A stretch of DNA of 17,275 nt from Bacteroidota bacterium (GCA_025359355.1 JANYGR010000207.1:1-17275), one strand, 5' to 3'; counted from the first letter of the stretch, positions 1-7,886 are shown. Made by a program: numbers and translations. Notes: generated by a model not told the origin, from the letters alone.

Positions 1-1
1 C

Positions 2-124
2 GTCTATATTTTGAAGGACAAACAAAATGATATAATAAAACTGAAACATTATGACTTTTATGGATATATTCGCTCACATAACAATATTACAAAAAAGAGT
101 CGAAGCAGAGCTTCGAGGAATTAA
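2..124 (+). CDS. Possible 3' end of a gene entering from the left edge (weak)
   Basis: One frame is open from the window edge to a TAA at 122-124 (40 codons). It is rich in Lys, Arg, Tyr and Asn and ends in a basic stretch of Ser/Arg repeats. I do not recognise the family. A second plus-strand frame (51-155) is also open over part of this stretch, so neither is secure. A 7-bp hairpin with a 3-nt loop (100-116) lies inside both frames. The rest of the first 323 bases, apart from the hairpin at 279-302, shows nothing I can call a gene. Confidence 0.15.
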   Translation, partial: VYILKDKQNDIIKLKHYDFYGYIRSHNNITKKSRSRASRN

Positions 125-278
125 ACCCAAAGAGATTAAAACACTTACACATTAAACTATTATAATTGATTTGTGTAGTTTGTAAAATTTTAATAAAGAT
201 ATATAAGTTTAATATTGAATAAACTACTTGCTTTTTTACAGACAAAGATAGATTTGATACTAAATATTGATAATGATG

Positions 279-302
279 TAAATCACAGACAGCTGTGATT
301 TA
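279..302 (-). terminator. Hairpin downstream of the parvulin gene, possible terminator
   Basis: A perfect 10-bp inverted repeat (279-288 with 293-302) has a 4-nt loop and begins about 22 nt after the stop codon of the minus-strand parvulin gene. No clear T-tract follows on the minus strand. It may therefore be a transcript-end or RNA-stabilising hairpin rather than a classical intrinsic terminator. Confidence 0.4.
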
Positions 303-323
303 ATTATTGATAACCATTTAACT

Positions 324-725
324 CTACTCCTTTGTAATTAATAAATGTCTCAAACTCAGCGTTTCTCCTTTTCGAGAAAGTAATTGAATGAAATGAAAGC
401 CATAAGATGTTTCGAATACTTCTGAAATTTCGCCTGGTTTTAAATTGAAAGCGACTTTCTCAAATTCAGGAACCATCATACCGCGAACCACATTGTTATA
501 TAATCCACCATTTACTGCAGACCCAGTATCTTCGCTATATAACTTAGCGATGGAGCTCATACTCTCCCCTCTTAATACACGCATGCGATAATACTCCGCT
601 AATTTGCGTGCATCTTTTTTTAAATTATAAAAAGAAAAAGAATTAAATATCTTTATAGGATCTTCGATAGGCTTGTATGCCAATAATATCGAAGAGAATA
701 TGATAACCAAAAGAAATAATTTCAT
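324..725 (-). CDS. Small secreted parvulin-type (PpiC/SurA-like) peptidyl-prolyl isomerase, permuted or truncated
   Basis: The 133-aa protein has an N-terminal hydrophobic segment (residues 2-16) that looks like a signal peptide, so it probably acts in the periplasm or at the envelope. Residues about 37-119 match the parvulin rotamase core: the segment around Y63-S64-E65-D66, the G73-G74 turn, the V85-P86-E87-F88-E89 helix start, the K96-P97-G98-E99-I100-S101 loop, and G109-F110-H111 in the last strand. The first parvulin strand, normally R-H-I-L-I ahead of the helices, is absent there. Instead R126-H127-L128-L129-I130 appears at the C-terminus, four residues before the stop. In tandem-domain SurA-like proteins this is how domain 1 runs into domain 2, so the gene is either a cut-down fragment or a natural permutation. 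It lies 18 nt downstream of mqo and is probably co-transcribed with it. Folding of periplasmic or outer-membrane proteins is the likely role, but activity is uncertain. Confidence 0.8.
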   Translation of the reverse strand: MKLFLLVIIFSSILLAYKPIEDPIKIFNSFSFYNLKKDARKLAEYYRMRVLRGESMSSIAKLYSEDTGSAVNGGLYNNVVRGMMVPEFEKVAFNLKPGEISEVFETSYGFHFIQLLSRKGETLSLRHLLITKE

Positions 726-743
726 GTGATATATATTTATATA

Positions 744-2261
744 TTATAACAAGGTATTCGTATGCATGGATGCGTTTAGATGCAATACTTCGCTGGTATG
801 TTTGCGGGTAGTTTTACAAAGTACAGCGTCTGCCGACAAAGATAAACCATACGAAGGAATCATTTGTTTTAATTTAGTTTGCCATTCAACTGTTTGTATT
901 TCTTTTTTAAAACAAGTTTGCAATACATCTAACATGATTGATACAGAAGTAGAAGCTCCAGGAGATGCGCCCAACAAAGCAACCAAAGAACCATCTGCCG
1001 AAGAAACAATTTCAGTTCCAAATTCTAACACACCACCTTCATCATGGTCCTTTTTAATGACTTGCACACGTTGGCCTGCTACTACTAATTCCCAATCCTC
1101 GTTTTTCGCATTAGGAAAATATTCTCTTAAGGCATTTACTCTATCTTCATGCGACTGACGTACCTGATGAATTAAATATTTGGTAAGTGGCATATTATGC
1201 CAACCAGCCGAAAGCATAGGGAATATATTGTCAAACTCAATCGATTCTGTTAAATCCAAATAAGAACCATGTTTTAAAAACTTTGTGCTGAATCCTGCAT
1301 AAGGCCCAAATAACAAAGCTTTCTTGCCATCAATTATTCTGGTATCCAAATGAGGAACGGACATGGGTGGTGAACCAACAGTAGCTTTCCCATATACTTT
1401 CGCTTCGTGCTGTGCAATGATAGATTCATTAGTGCATTTTAAAAATTGTCCGCTAATGGGAAATCCGCCAAAGCCCTCTGCCTCTTTAATATCTGATTTT
1501 TCAAGTAAAGGCAAGGACCCGCCTCCAGCTCCAATAAATACAAAGTTAGTGTTTACTTCTCTTTTTTCATGCGCCGTTAGATCTTTTACTTTCAACTTCC
1601 AATGTCCATCAGCTTGTTTTTCTAAATCGCGTACTTCGTGATTCAAAAATAAAGTTACACCATCTAATGCTTGCAAATGCTTGAATAGAGCCCTTGTTAA
1701 CTCACCAAAATTAACATCCGTACCAATTTCCATTCGGGTCGCTGCAACTTTTTCAGTAGCATTTCGTCCATTCATTACTAAAGGAATCCATTTTTTTAAC
1801 TGATCCCAATCTTCTGAATATTGCATCTCTTCAAATAACGTTGTTTGTTTTAATGCATCGAAACGTTTTTTTAAATAGGTTACATTTTCTTCGCCCCAAA
1901 CAAAACTCATGTGTGGTATGCTGTGAATGAAGGATTCGGGAGAAGTTATGTATGATTGTTGCAAGAGGTAACTCCAAAATTGTTTAGAGATTTCAAATGA
2001 AGAAGCAATTTTTAAAGCTTTAGAAATATCAATAGTCCCGTCTTCTTTTTGTGGCGTGTAGTTTAATTCGCAAAAAGCCGAATGTCCTGTTCCTGCATTA
2101 TTCCAGACATCTGAGCTTTCGAGCGCTACTGCATCCATCTTTTCATAAATATGAATGGTATAATTTGGATGTAATTCTTTTAAAAAGACACCAAGCGTTG
2201 CACTCATAATACCGGCGCCAATTAAAATAATATCTGGTTGTATATGTCCTGTTGATCTCAT
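744..2261 (-). CDS. mqo: Malate:quinone oxidoreductase (Mqo)
   Basis: Membrane-associated FAD enzyme that oxidises L-malate to oxaloacetate and passes electrons to the quinone pool, serving the TCA cycle and respiratory chain. The 505-aa protein has the usual family length. An N-terminal Rossmann motif G15-A-G-I-M-S-A-T-L-G binds FAD, E40 sits at the end of the second strand where FAD ribose is bound, and N54-N-A-G-T-G-H-S-A followed by C64-E-L-N-Y-T-P is a hallmark block of Mqo. A TTG nine codons upstream could extend the frame to 2288. I chose the ATG at 2259-2261 because the extension lies before the conserved domain and its TTG falls inside a TAnnTTTG promoter box (2286-2293). The stop is followed by the parvulin gene after 18 nt. 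Family assignment is secure. Confidence 0.96.
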   Translation of the reverse strand: MRSTGHIQPDIILIGAGIMSATLGVFLKELHPNYTIHIYEKMDAVALESSDVWNNAGTGHSAFCELNYTPQKEDGTIDISKALKIASSFEISKQFWSYLLQQSYITSPESFIHSIPHMSFVWGEENVTYLKKRFDALKQTTLFEEMQYSEDWDQLKKWIPLVMNGRNATEKVAATRMEIGTDVNFGELTRALFKHLQALDGVTLFLNHEVRDLEKQADGHWKLKVKDLTAHEKREVNTNFVFIGAGGGSLPLLEKSDIKEAEGFGGFPISGQFLKCTNESIIAQHEAKVYGKATVGSPPMSVPHLDTRIIDGKKALLFGPYAGFSTKFLKHGSYLDLTESIEFDNIFPMLSAGWHNMPLTKYLIHQVRQSHEDRVNALREYFPNAKNEDWELVVAGQRVQVIKKDHDEGGVLEFGTEIVSSADGSLVALLGASPGASTSVSIMLDVLQTCFKKEIQTVEWQTKLKQMIPSYGLSLSADAVLCKTTRKHTSEVLHLNASMHTNTLL

Positions 2262-2285
2262 ACTCTCTTGAAAATTACGTTTATA

Positions 2286-2293
2286 CAAACTTA
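2286..2293 (-). promoter_or_regulatory. Probable -7 element of the mqo promoter
   Basis: Read on the minus strand this is TAAGTTTG, a match to the Bacteroidota TAnnTTTG element. It would place the transcript start near 2280, about 20 nt before the mqo ATG. No TTG is present at the expected 19-21 nt spacing; the nearest is 26 nt away. The promoter is therefore weak or factor-dependent. Confidence 0.35.
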
Positions 2294-2384
2294 ATTAAAA
2301 ATCTCCCTTTAATAATTTACAATTGAATTTATTATTTTGTGCCAAAAATCCCTTTAACGGTAGTATTATTTATTTTTTTATAAA

Positions 2385-2392
2385 TATATTTG
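2385..2392 (+). promoter_or_regulatory. Probable -7 element for the secreted protein gene
   Basis: TATATTTG matches TAnnTTTG exactly and lies 20 nt before the ATG at 2413. No TTG is found about 19-21 nt upstream, so the -33 half is not supported. Confidence 0.3.
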
Positions 2393-2412
2393 GTCACAAC
2401 CAACATAAATAT

Positions 2413-3987
2413 ATGAAAAAAACAGTACTAGCCTTATCAATCCTTAGTAGCACGCTGTATGCTCAAAACATTAAATACAGCTTTAGTCAAGAATTTAAAA
2501 CAGTAAAAAAACATGTAGACTTTGGTTTTTATAAATTAGATAAAAACAAATATGCTGAAGCCTATTATAAGAAAGGTAAAGACATGTTGTTTCAGGTATA
2601 TGATGATAAATTTAATTCCATCAAAAATGAAGAAACAGTTTTGTTACCGAAAGAAAGTAAGCGTTATGGCAACGAAGGTTTTTTTAACGTCAAGTCAGAT
2701 TATTTTTGGTTCTATTCTACCTGGAATAGAAAAGAACAAACAGAACGATTGTTCGCTTTGCCTTTCGACAAAAATTCAGTAAAATTCGACGCAAGCGAAA
2801 TTCAATTAATTGAAACCAATAAGCTAGCCAGTTACTTCGGTTACGGAAAATATAGCTTTAATACATCAAACGATAGTTCGATGATCCTCGTTACCTACCG
2901 TGTGAAACCAAAGGAAAAGCGCGATAAATTAAATAAAGATGTTATCGGCTTTAATTTGTATGATGCTAAAATGAAAAAACTGTACGCTTCTGAAATAGAG
3001 ATGCCATACTCCGAAGCAGACATGGATAACTTAGATTATGAAGTGGATTCAAGAGGGAACATCTATATGCTTACCCAAGTAAAACTAAACAATTCATTGG
3101 ATGGCGATAAAAGCAAAGAAAATAAAAACGCCTATCGTTACGAATTAATTAGAGTAAATCAGAAAGACAATACCTTACAAGCTATTAAAATTGCCTTGGA
3201 TGGTAAGTATACGAACTCTGTATTGTTGACAGAAGATCTAAATCACAATTTAGTAATATCTGGTTATTACTCTAACAAAAAAAATGGTGGCAGCTCTGAT
3301 GGTGCATATATCATTAAGTTAGAGCTAGATGATAAAAATTCTGTTAAAAAATTAAATACAACGTATTGCGAATTTCCAGCTGATGTTTTAAAAGCCTATG
3401 AAAATAACAGACAGAAAAAGAAAATGGATAAAAAAAATAAGGATGATAATTTGGAAGCGGCTAATTTAGATTTTGAACGTGTAGTATTTAATAAAGATGG
3501 CAGCATGTTAATTATCGGGCAAGAGTATTATGTAGTAACGCATGTTCACTACAATGGTAAAACCACTTACTATACTTACACCTACTATTACAATGACATT
3601 TATGTATTGAAAGCTGATAAAGATGGTAAAACATTATGGTGCAGTAAGATCCCTAAGAGCCAAAATGGATCAAGTCTGGCCGATCTATCTTATCACTTTC
3701 ATCAATATAAAGGTGATTATTTATTCTTTTATTTAGATAATGCTAAAAATATGAATTTAGCCTTAACAGAAACTCCTGCCGTCCATTCCAGCGGTAAAGG
3801 CGGCTATTTAACTTGTGTAAAAATTGATAACAATGGAAAGATGACCAAAAAATCTGTATTTGATATCAAGGATGAACATGTGAAAATTTATCCTAAATCT
3901 TTTGAATCCATCAACGAAAATTTAATTGTAGATAGATTACGTGAAGATAGAAAACACTCTAAAGTATTTAGACTAGAACTTAAATAA
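2413..3987 (+). CDS. Secreted protein of unknown function, possibly beta-propeller-like
   Basis: The 524-aa protein starts at the ATG at 2413, not at an in-frame ATG 90 nt upstream, because only this start places a signal peptide (M-K-K, hydrophobic residues 4-14, cleavage after L-Y-A-Q) at the N-terminus. The mature part alternates short beta-strand-like segments with Gly/Asp/Asn turns such as D-S-R-G-N-I-Y and A-D-K-D-G-K-T-L-W, a pattern compatible with a beta-propeller, though I cannot define blades. A Lys-rich charged linker lies near residues 330-350, and a Tyr-rich strand pair follows near 371-399. There is no C-terminal T9SS sorting domain and no lipoprotein Cys, so periplasmic or ordinary Sec-secreted localisation is likely. 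The gene stands alone, diverges from mqo and ends at a strong terminator. I recall similar Bacteroidota hypothetical proteins but no function. Confidence 0.85.
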   Translation: MKKTVLALSILSSTLYAQNIKYSFSQEFKTVKKHVDFGFYKLDKNKYAEAYYKKGKDMLFQVYDDKFNSIKNEETVLLPKESKRYGNEGFFNVKSDYFWFYSTWNRKEQTERLFALPFDKNSVKFDASEIQLIETNKLASYFGYGKYSFNTSNDSSMILVTYRVKPKEKRDKLNKDVIGFNLYDAKMKKLYASEIEMPYSEADMDNLDYEVDSRGNIYMLTQVKLNNSLDGDKSKENKNAYRYELIRVNQKDNTLQAIKIALDGKYTNSVLLTEDLNHNLVISGYYSNKKNGGSSDGAYIIKLELDDKNSVKKLNTTYCEFPADVLKAYENNRQKKKMDKKNKDDNLEAANLDFERVVFNKDGSMLIIGQEYYVVTHVHYNGKTTYYTYTYYYNDIYVLKADKDGKTLWCSKIPKSQNGSSLADLSYHFHQYKGDYLFFYLDNAKNMNLALTETPAVHSSGKGGYLTCVKIDNNGKMTKKSVFDIKDEHVKIYPKSFESINENLIVDRLREDRKHSKVFRLELK

Positions 3988-4005
3988 GCTTTTACTCATA
4001 AATTA

Positions 4006-4044
4006 AAAAAATCCCCATCAATTTAATTTTGATGGGGATTTTTT
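4006..4044. terminator. Strong bidirectional intrinsic terminator
   Basis: A perfect 16-bp stem (4006-4021 with 4029-4044) has a 7-nt loop. The GC-rich core CCCC/GGGG is flanked by A6 on one side and T6 on the other, so a U-tract forms in either direction. It separates the convergent genes ending at 3987 (+) and 4058 (-). Confidence 0.93.
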
Positions 4045-4057
4045 GTAGAATAAACTA

Positions 4058-5515
4058 TTAATAATAAGTAGCTCGTCGTACTTCCGAAATGTGTTTCGAA
4101 AAACGTATTACTTGGCGAGTATAACCATATTCGTTATCATACCAAACGTATAATACGATGCTTTTTTTATCTGGAGAAATAATGGTTGCATTACTATCAA
4201 ATACAGATGGACAAGGATTACCAACAATATCTGTTGATACTAATTCATTACTAAACGCATATTGAATTTGCTCTACTAAAGCGCCATTTAAAGCGTATTT
4301 ACGAATGATCTCATTAACCTCATCACGCGTTATTTCTTTCTTAATATTTAAGTTTAAGATAGCTAATGATACATTTGGTGTCGGTACTCGTACTGAGTTC
4401 GCTGTAAACTTACCTGCTAAGTGTGGTAATACTTTTTTCAAAGCACTTTCAGCACCAGTCTCTGTAATTACCATGTTTAATGCAGCTGAGCGTCCACGAC
4501 GGTATTTTTTGTGGTAGTTATCTAATAAATTTTGATCATTAGTGTAAGAGTGAACCGTTTCAATATGACCTTTTTCTATTCCTAATTCTTTATCAATCAC
4601 ATATAAAATAGGCATGATCGCATTGGTTGTACAAGATGCTGCCGAAAATATTTGTTGATTTTTTACATCAACTGTTTCATGGTTCACACCATGAACTACA
4701 TTAGGTACATTACCTTTAGCGGGAGCTGTTAATAATACTTTATCAATACCTTTTGCTTTTAAGTGACGGCTTAATTCTACGTCATCTCTAAAAACACCTG
4801 TATTATCAATCAATAACGCGTTATTGATACCGTAAGCTGTATAATCAACATCTTCCGGATTTTTAGCATCAATCATGTGAACGGTATGTCCGTTAATAAT
4901 TAATGCTTTGTTTTCTAAATCTTCGATTACTGTTCCTGGGAAATTTCCATGCACTGAATCTGTACGTAATAAATCGGCGCGCTTAGTAATATCATCGGCG
5001 TTATTTCCACGTGTTACGATAGCACGTAAACGTAATTGCTCGCCTTTACCTGCTTGAGAGATTAACTCACGAGCTGCTAAACGGCCAATACGCCCGAAAC
5101 CATACAATACAACATCTTTAGGAGTGATCGTCGATTTTGTACCAATAAAGTCAACTAATTTATGTTTTAAAAAATCAGTAACCGATTTATGTTTATCTTT
5201 TTCTTGAAGATATTCAAACGCTAATTTCCCAATATCCATTCGAGATGGGCAAACATCTAATTGATTAATTCCCTGAGCAATTGCTAATGTATCTTGTACG
5301 GAAATTGTTTTCTTTACAATGTTCTTCGCATATAAGTGTAAGTTCATAATCTCACTCACACTTCTATCTACTAATTGATTTCTAAATAAGATCAATTCAA
5401 TTGATTTCTCAAACCATAACTTACCTATCAATCCTATCAAGTCAATAGCCGCTTTCTCTTGTTCTATCCAATCATTCAATTGAGTTTGATAATCTGTGTT
5501 TTTTACTTTTTCCAT
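4058..5515 (-). CDS. gap: Glyceraldehyde-3-phosphate dehydrogenase, long Bacteroidota form
   Basis: Converts glyceraldehyde-3-phosphate to 1,3-bisphosphoglycerate in glycolysis, or the reverse. The 485-aa protein carries about 130 extra N-terminal residues before the dehydrogenase proper, compared with about 335 aa for ordinary GAPDH. The catalytic part has the Rossmann motif G139-F-G-R-I-G-R, the nucleophile C295 in S-A-A-S-C-T-T-N, the partner H322 in V-H-S-Y-T-N-D-Q, the phosphate-site block R340-G-R-S-A-A-L-N, R376-V-P-T-P-N-V-S and W458-Y-D-N-E-Y-G-Y. The Asp that usually ends the second strand and selects NAD is replaced by an Arg (V167-T-R-G), which hints at NADP or dual use; this is inference. 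The second Cys of the classical C-T-T-N-C motif is Ala. AAGGA lies just upstream of the ATG. It follows the PRiA4-fold gene by 70 nt with no clear promoter between. Confidence 0.96.
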   Translation of the reverse strand: MEKVKNTDYQTQLNDWIEQEKAAIDLIGLIGKLWFEKSIELILFRNQLVDRSVSEIMNLHLYAKNIVKKTISVQDTLAIAQGINQLDVCPSRMDIGKLAFEYLQEKDKHKSVTDFLKHKLVDFIGTKSTITPKDVVLYGFGRIGRLAARELISQAGKGEQLRLRAIVTRGNNADDITKRADLLRTDSVHGNFPGTVIEDLENKALIINGHTVHMIDAKNPEDVDYTAYGINNALLIDNTGVFRDDVELSRHLKAKGIDKVLLTAPAKGNVPNVVHGVNHETVDVKNQQIFSAASCTTNAIMPILYVIDKELGIEKGHIETVHSYTNDQNLLDNYHKKYRRGRSAALNMVITETGAESALKKVLPHLAGKFTANSVRVPTPNVSLAILNLNIKKEITRDEVNEIIRKYALNGALVEQIQYAFSNELVSTDIVGNPCPSVFDSNATIISPDKKSIVLYVWYDNEYGYTRQVIRFSKHISEVRRATYY

Positions 5516-5585
5516 GTTCCTTTTATTCTTAATTTTTAGTTGTTGTTAATTTTGTTCAAACTCCTTCGGTAAGGTTGGGTGGGAC

Positions 5586-6278
5586 TTAGTCTTCATCGCT
5601 TTGTTCCATTCCGTAATCACCTTCCTCCTCTTCCATCTCGTCTTCTTCTCCTAATTCAGCTTCTGCTTCTTCACCCGTATCTTCTCCTTCTTCACCTTCT
5701 AAGTGATTCAAATCTCCTTCATCAATTCCGTTGGTATCATTTTTAATTGCCTGATATATTTCGCTTTCATCCAATTCAGGGTCATTGAGCATGGTCGCCA
5801 TTGCTAAATCTGGACTCATTTCTCCTTCAGCCATAATCGTTTGCTTGTATTGTCTTGGTGATTTACCTATGGAACGTACACAACTTGGATATTTTCCTTT
5901 AGGATTGTCCGGCAAAATTTTCATAAGCTCTATGCAAAATGTCCATTTTACTGCAGGATCAAACACATAAACAAAACGTTGACGAGGACTATCAATGTAT
6001 TTAGCAATTTTAGTTGCTGACATTAATTTTTTAGGAGAAACGCCTAATTTAATTTCATCCGCATCTAGCTCTATGTCTTCCTTACGTAACGTAATTTCTT
6101 GGTCTTTACGCCAATAATCATCGCTCACAAAAAAGGCTGCCGCATGCTTGCTATCAAAGGCAAAAGCTTCTTGTATACAAGTATGAAAATCTTCGAATGT
6201 TTGTCCAGATAAAATTTCTATTTCTCTGTAAATATCTTCGTTGTCTTCTACAACTATTTTAAATTTATATACTGCCAT
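5586..6278 (-). CDS. PRiA4_ORF3-like (IS1096 TnpR passenger-type) fold protein with acidic tail
   Basis: The 230-aa protein starts with M-A-V-Y-K-F-K-I-V-V, the opening strand typical of the plasmid pRiA4b ORF-3-like family (Pfam PF07929), followed by the strand-helix pattern of that domain: L-S-G-Q-T-F-E-D-F-H near residues 23-32 and F-V-Y-V-F-D-P-A-V-K-W near 102-112. The usual Y-D-x-G-D-x-W signature is altered to F-D-P-A-V-K-W, and the P-P-E-D block is replaced by Y130-P-S-C-V-R-S-I-G. Residues about 194-230 form a tail made almost wholly of Glu, Asp and Gly. The function of the family is not known to me. The transposon-derived name is historical, and no transposase or terminal repeats are present here. 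The ATG at 6276-6278 is preferred to a TTG two codons upstream. Confidence 0.8.
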   Translation of the reverse strand: MAVYKFKIVVEDNEDIYREIEILSGQTFEDFHTCIQEAFAFDSKHAAAFFVSDDYWRKDQEITLRKEDIELDADEIKLGVSPKKLMSATKIAKYIDSPRQRFVYVFDPAVKWTFCIELMKILPDNPKGKYPSCVRSIGKSPRQYKQTIMAEGEMSPDLAMATMLNDPELDESEIYQAIKNDTNGIDEGDLNHLEGEEGEDTGEEAEAELGEEDEMEEEEGDYGMEQSDED

Positions 6279-6364
6279 TTGCAATAATTATTTGTTTTTT
6301 AATTTGTCTTTCAATCGAAATTGAGAATTTATTTATATGCTCCGTTCGACAAGACCTATTTAAT

Positions 6365-6817
6365 TTATAATTTAGATACAATGGCGTTATTACCATCAAA
6401 ATTAAAGTTCCAACCTTTTTCAAAAATCTTAGGCAAATATCGTTTATATAATTTTAATCTTGAATTTCCTTTGATTTTATTTTTTTGCTCTTGTTGTGAT
6501 GGTCGCTCTTCTTCATCATCCCTATCAATTGCATGAAACTCATAAATATTTACTTTTTGATGTTGTTCCATGAAATCTTTCACGATCATCACAATCGTAT
6601 TCATCACACGATACACTTCTCCTCTATTTGTTGTCACGTATTCTTCACCTTCAAATTCATCATTAATAACGCCAAATACGATCGTAGAATGTAAAATATT
6701 GTCTTGCCTTCTGCCAAAACGTACCTCATACCGCAAACCCGACGACGTATTAAAATAATACACGCCTGCACTTTTTATGGGTGGGTATTCGATAGGAAAT
6801 ATAGTACTTTCAGGCAT
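6365..6817 (-). CDS. Conserved-looking cytosolic protein of unknown function (150 aa)
   Basis: I do not recognise this family by name. No signal peptide or membrane segment is visible. The N-terminal half is strand-rich, with Y30-E-V-R-F-G-R, T45-I-V-F-G-V and E59-Y-V-T-T-N-R-G-E-V-Y-R-V-M-N-T, followed by a helix with I75-V-M-I-V-K-D-F. An acidic/Gln segment (residues 99-111) then leads to a basic C-terminal part, N118-S-R-L-K-L-Y-K-R-Y. The layout suggests a small globular domain with a charged hinge. Its ATG lies 17 nt after the hbd-like stop, so it is almost certainly translated from the same mRNA. It precedes the PRiA4-fold gene by 86 nt. A role cannot be inferred from these neighbours. 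Confidence 0.75.
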   Translation of the reverse strand: MPESTIFPIEYPPIKSAGVYYFNTSSGLRYEVRFGRRQDNILHSTIVFGVINDEFEGEEYVTTNRGEVYRVMNTIVMIVKDFMEQHQKVNIYEFHAIDRDDEEERPSQQEQKNKIKGNSRLKLYKRYLPKIFEKGWNFNFDGNNAIVSKL

Positions 6818-6834
6818 TTATGTGTTAATTTAGA

Positions 6835-7746
6835 TTAAGACAATACAGCAACGCATTGTTTTTTAAAACGATCAGCTACAATTAAATCTTTAGTACCTGA
6901 AGAATAATCATAAAAACCTTTTCCTGTTTTTACACCTAAATGGCCAGCCGTTACCATATTAACTAATAAAGGGCATGGCGCATATTTAGGATTACCAAAT
7001 CCATCTTGTAACACGCGTAAAATATTTAAACACACATCTAAACCAATAAAATCGGCTAATTGCAAAGGTCCCATCGGATGAGCCATTCCTAATTTCATTA
7101 CCGTATCAATTTCTTCAACACCAGCCACTCCTTCATATAATGTGATAATGGCTTCGTTAATCATTGGCATTAAAATTTTGTTTGCAACAAAGCCTGGATA
7201 ATCATTAACTTCTGTTGGAATTTTATTTAATTTTTTAGATAATTCCATAATCGAAGCACACACTTCGTTACTAGTAGAATATCCGCGAATAACCTCTATT
7301 AGCTTCATTACAGGCACAGGATTCATAAAATGCATTCCAATTACTTTATCTGCACGTTTTGTAACTGCTGCAATTTGAGTAATAGATATAGAAGATGTGT
7401 TGCTCGCTAAAACCGTATGTGGTAGGCAAATTTCATCTAACTGTTTAAAAATAGCCAGTTTCACATTTACGTTTTCACTTGCGGCTTCAACTACTAAATC
7501 AGCTTGAGCAGCGCCTTCTTCTAATTTTGTAAACGTTTTAATATTTGCCAATGTTGAGGCTTTATCAGCTTCAGTAACAGTTCCCTTAGCAATTTGTCTG
7601 TCAATATTTTTAGCTATCGTCGCTAATGCTTTTTGTAAAGCAGCCTCACTAATATCAACTAAATTAACTGCGTAGCCAAATTGTGCAAATGTATGAGCAA
7701 TACCATTTCCCATAGTACCACTTCCTATAACTGTTATATTTTTCAT
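6835..7746 (-). CDS. hbd: 3-hydroxybutyryl-CoA / 3-hydroxyacyl-CoA dehydrogenase
   Basis: NAD(P)-dependent cytosolic enzyme interconverting 3-hydroxyacyl-CoA and 3-oxoacyl-CoA, used in beta-oxidation, acetoacetyl-CoA/butyrate chemistry or related routes. The 303-aa length is that of the single-domain Hbd family rather than the large FadB/FadJ fusion. The Rossmann motif is I7-G-S-G-T-M-G-N-G-I-A, with D31 ending the second strand, which favours NAD. Catalytic elements are present: S115-N-T-S-S, H139 in G-M-H-F-M-N-P-V-P, and E151. The C-terminal dimerisation part contains N-D-Y-P-G-F-V-A-N-K-I-L and ends near G-K-G-F-Y-D-Y. A good promoter lies 30 nt upstream and the gene diverges from gcvH. 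It heads the minus-strand block running to gap. The exact acyl chain preference cannot be read from sequence. Confidence 0.94.
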   Translation of the reverse strand: MKNITVIGSGTMGNGIAHTFAQFGYAVNLVDISEAALQKALATIAKNIDRQIAKGTVTEADKASTLANIKTFTKLEEGAAQADLVVEAASENVNVKLAIFKQLDEICLPHTVLASNTSSISITQIAAVTKRADKVIGMHFMNPVPVMKLIEVIRGYSTSNEVCASIMELSKKLNKIPTEVNDYPGFVANKILMPMINEAIITLYEGVAGVEEIDTVMKLGMAHPMGPLQLADFIGLDVCLNILRVLQDGFGNPKYAPCPLLVNMVTAGHLGVKTGKGFYDYSSGTKDLIVADRFKKQCVAVLS

Positions 7747-7775
7747 TGATGTTAATTTAAGATTAAATAAGACGT

Positions 7776-7807
7776 CAAATCTAAAACCCTAAAAGCATAT
7801 ATACAAA
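7776..7807 (-). promoter_or_regulatory. Promoter of the hbd-led gene block
   Basis: Minus-strand TTTG (7807-7804), a 20-nt spacer and TAGATTTG (7783-7776) match the Bacteroidota consensus at both halves. The predicted start near 7770 gives a leader of about 24 nt before the ATG at 7746. Confidence 0.7.
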
Positions 7808-7854
7808 TAGAGTTTTAAACGATTTTACCCTATTTTTTTGATAACCTTATTTTT

Positions 7855-7886
7855 TTGTATAAATTTAATTTAAACCTATATATTTG
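7855..7886 (+). promoter_or_regulatory. Promoter of gcvH
   Basis: TTG (7855-7857) at the end of a T-run, a 21-nt spacer and TATATTTG (7879-7886) fit the TTG/TAnnTTTG consensus. The start would be near 7892, leaving a leader of about 26 nt. The box lies inside an in-frame upstream extension of gcvH (ATG at 7855), which argues for the shorter start at 7918. Confidence 0.6.

Noticed and set aside
228..256. Plus-strand promoter-like TTG-N18-TAGATTTG
   Set aside because: The only gene downstream is on the opposite strand. In such AT-rich sequence a chance match is likely, though an antisense RNA cannot be excluded.
281..300. CRP-like palindrome
   Set aside because: The half-sites are TCACA-N6-TGTGA, the inverse order of the CRP consensus TGTGA-N6-TCACA. 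A transcript-end hairpin fits better.
766..1641. Open frames on the plus strand opposite mqo
   Set aside because: They are antisense to a well-conserved gene, match no family I recognise and have no promoter or start signals.
5586..6278. Mobile element suggested by the 'IS1096 TnpR passenger' family name
   Set aside because: No transposase, terminal inverted repeats or target duplications are present. The gene sits among housekeeping genes.
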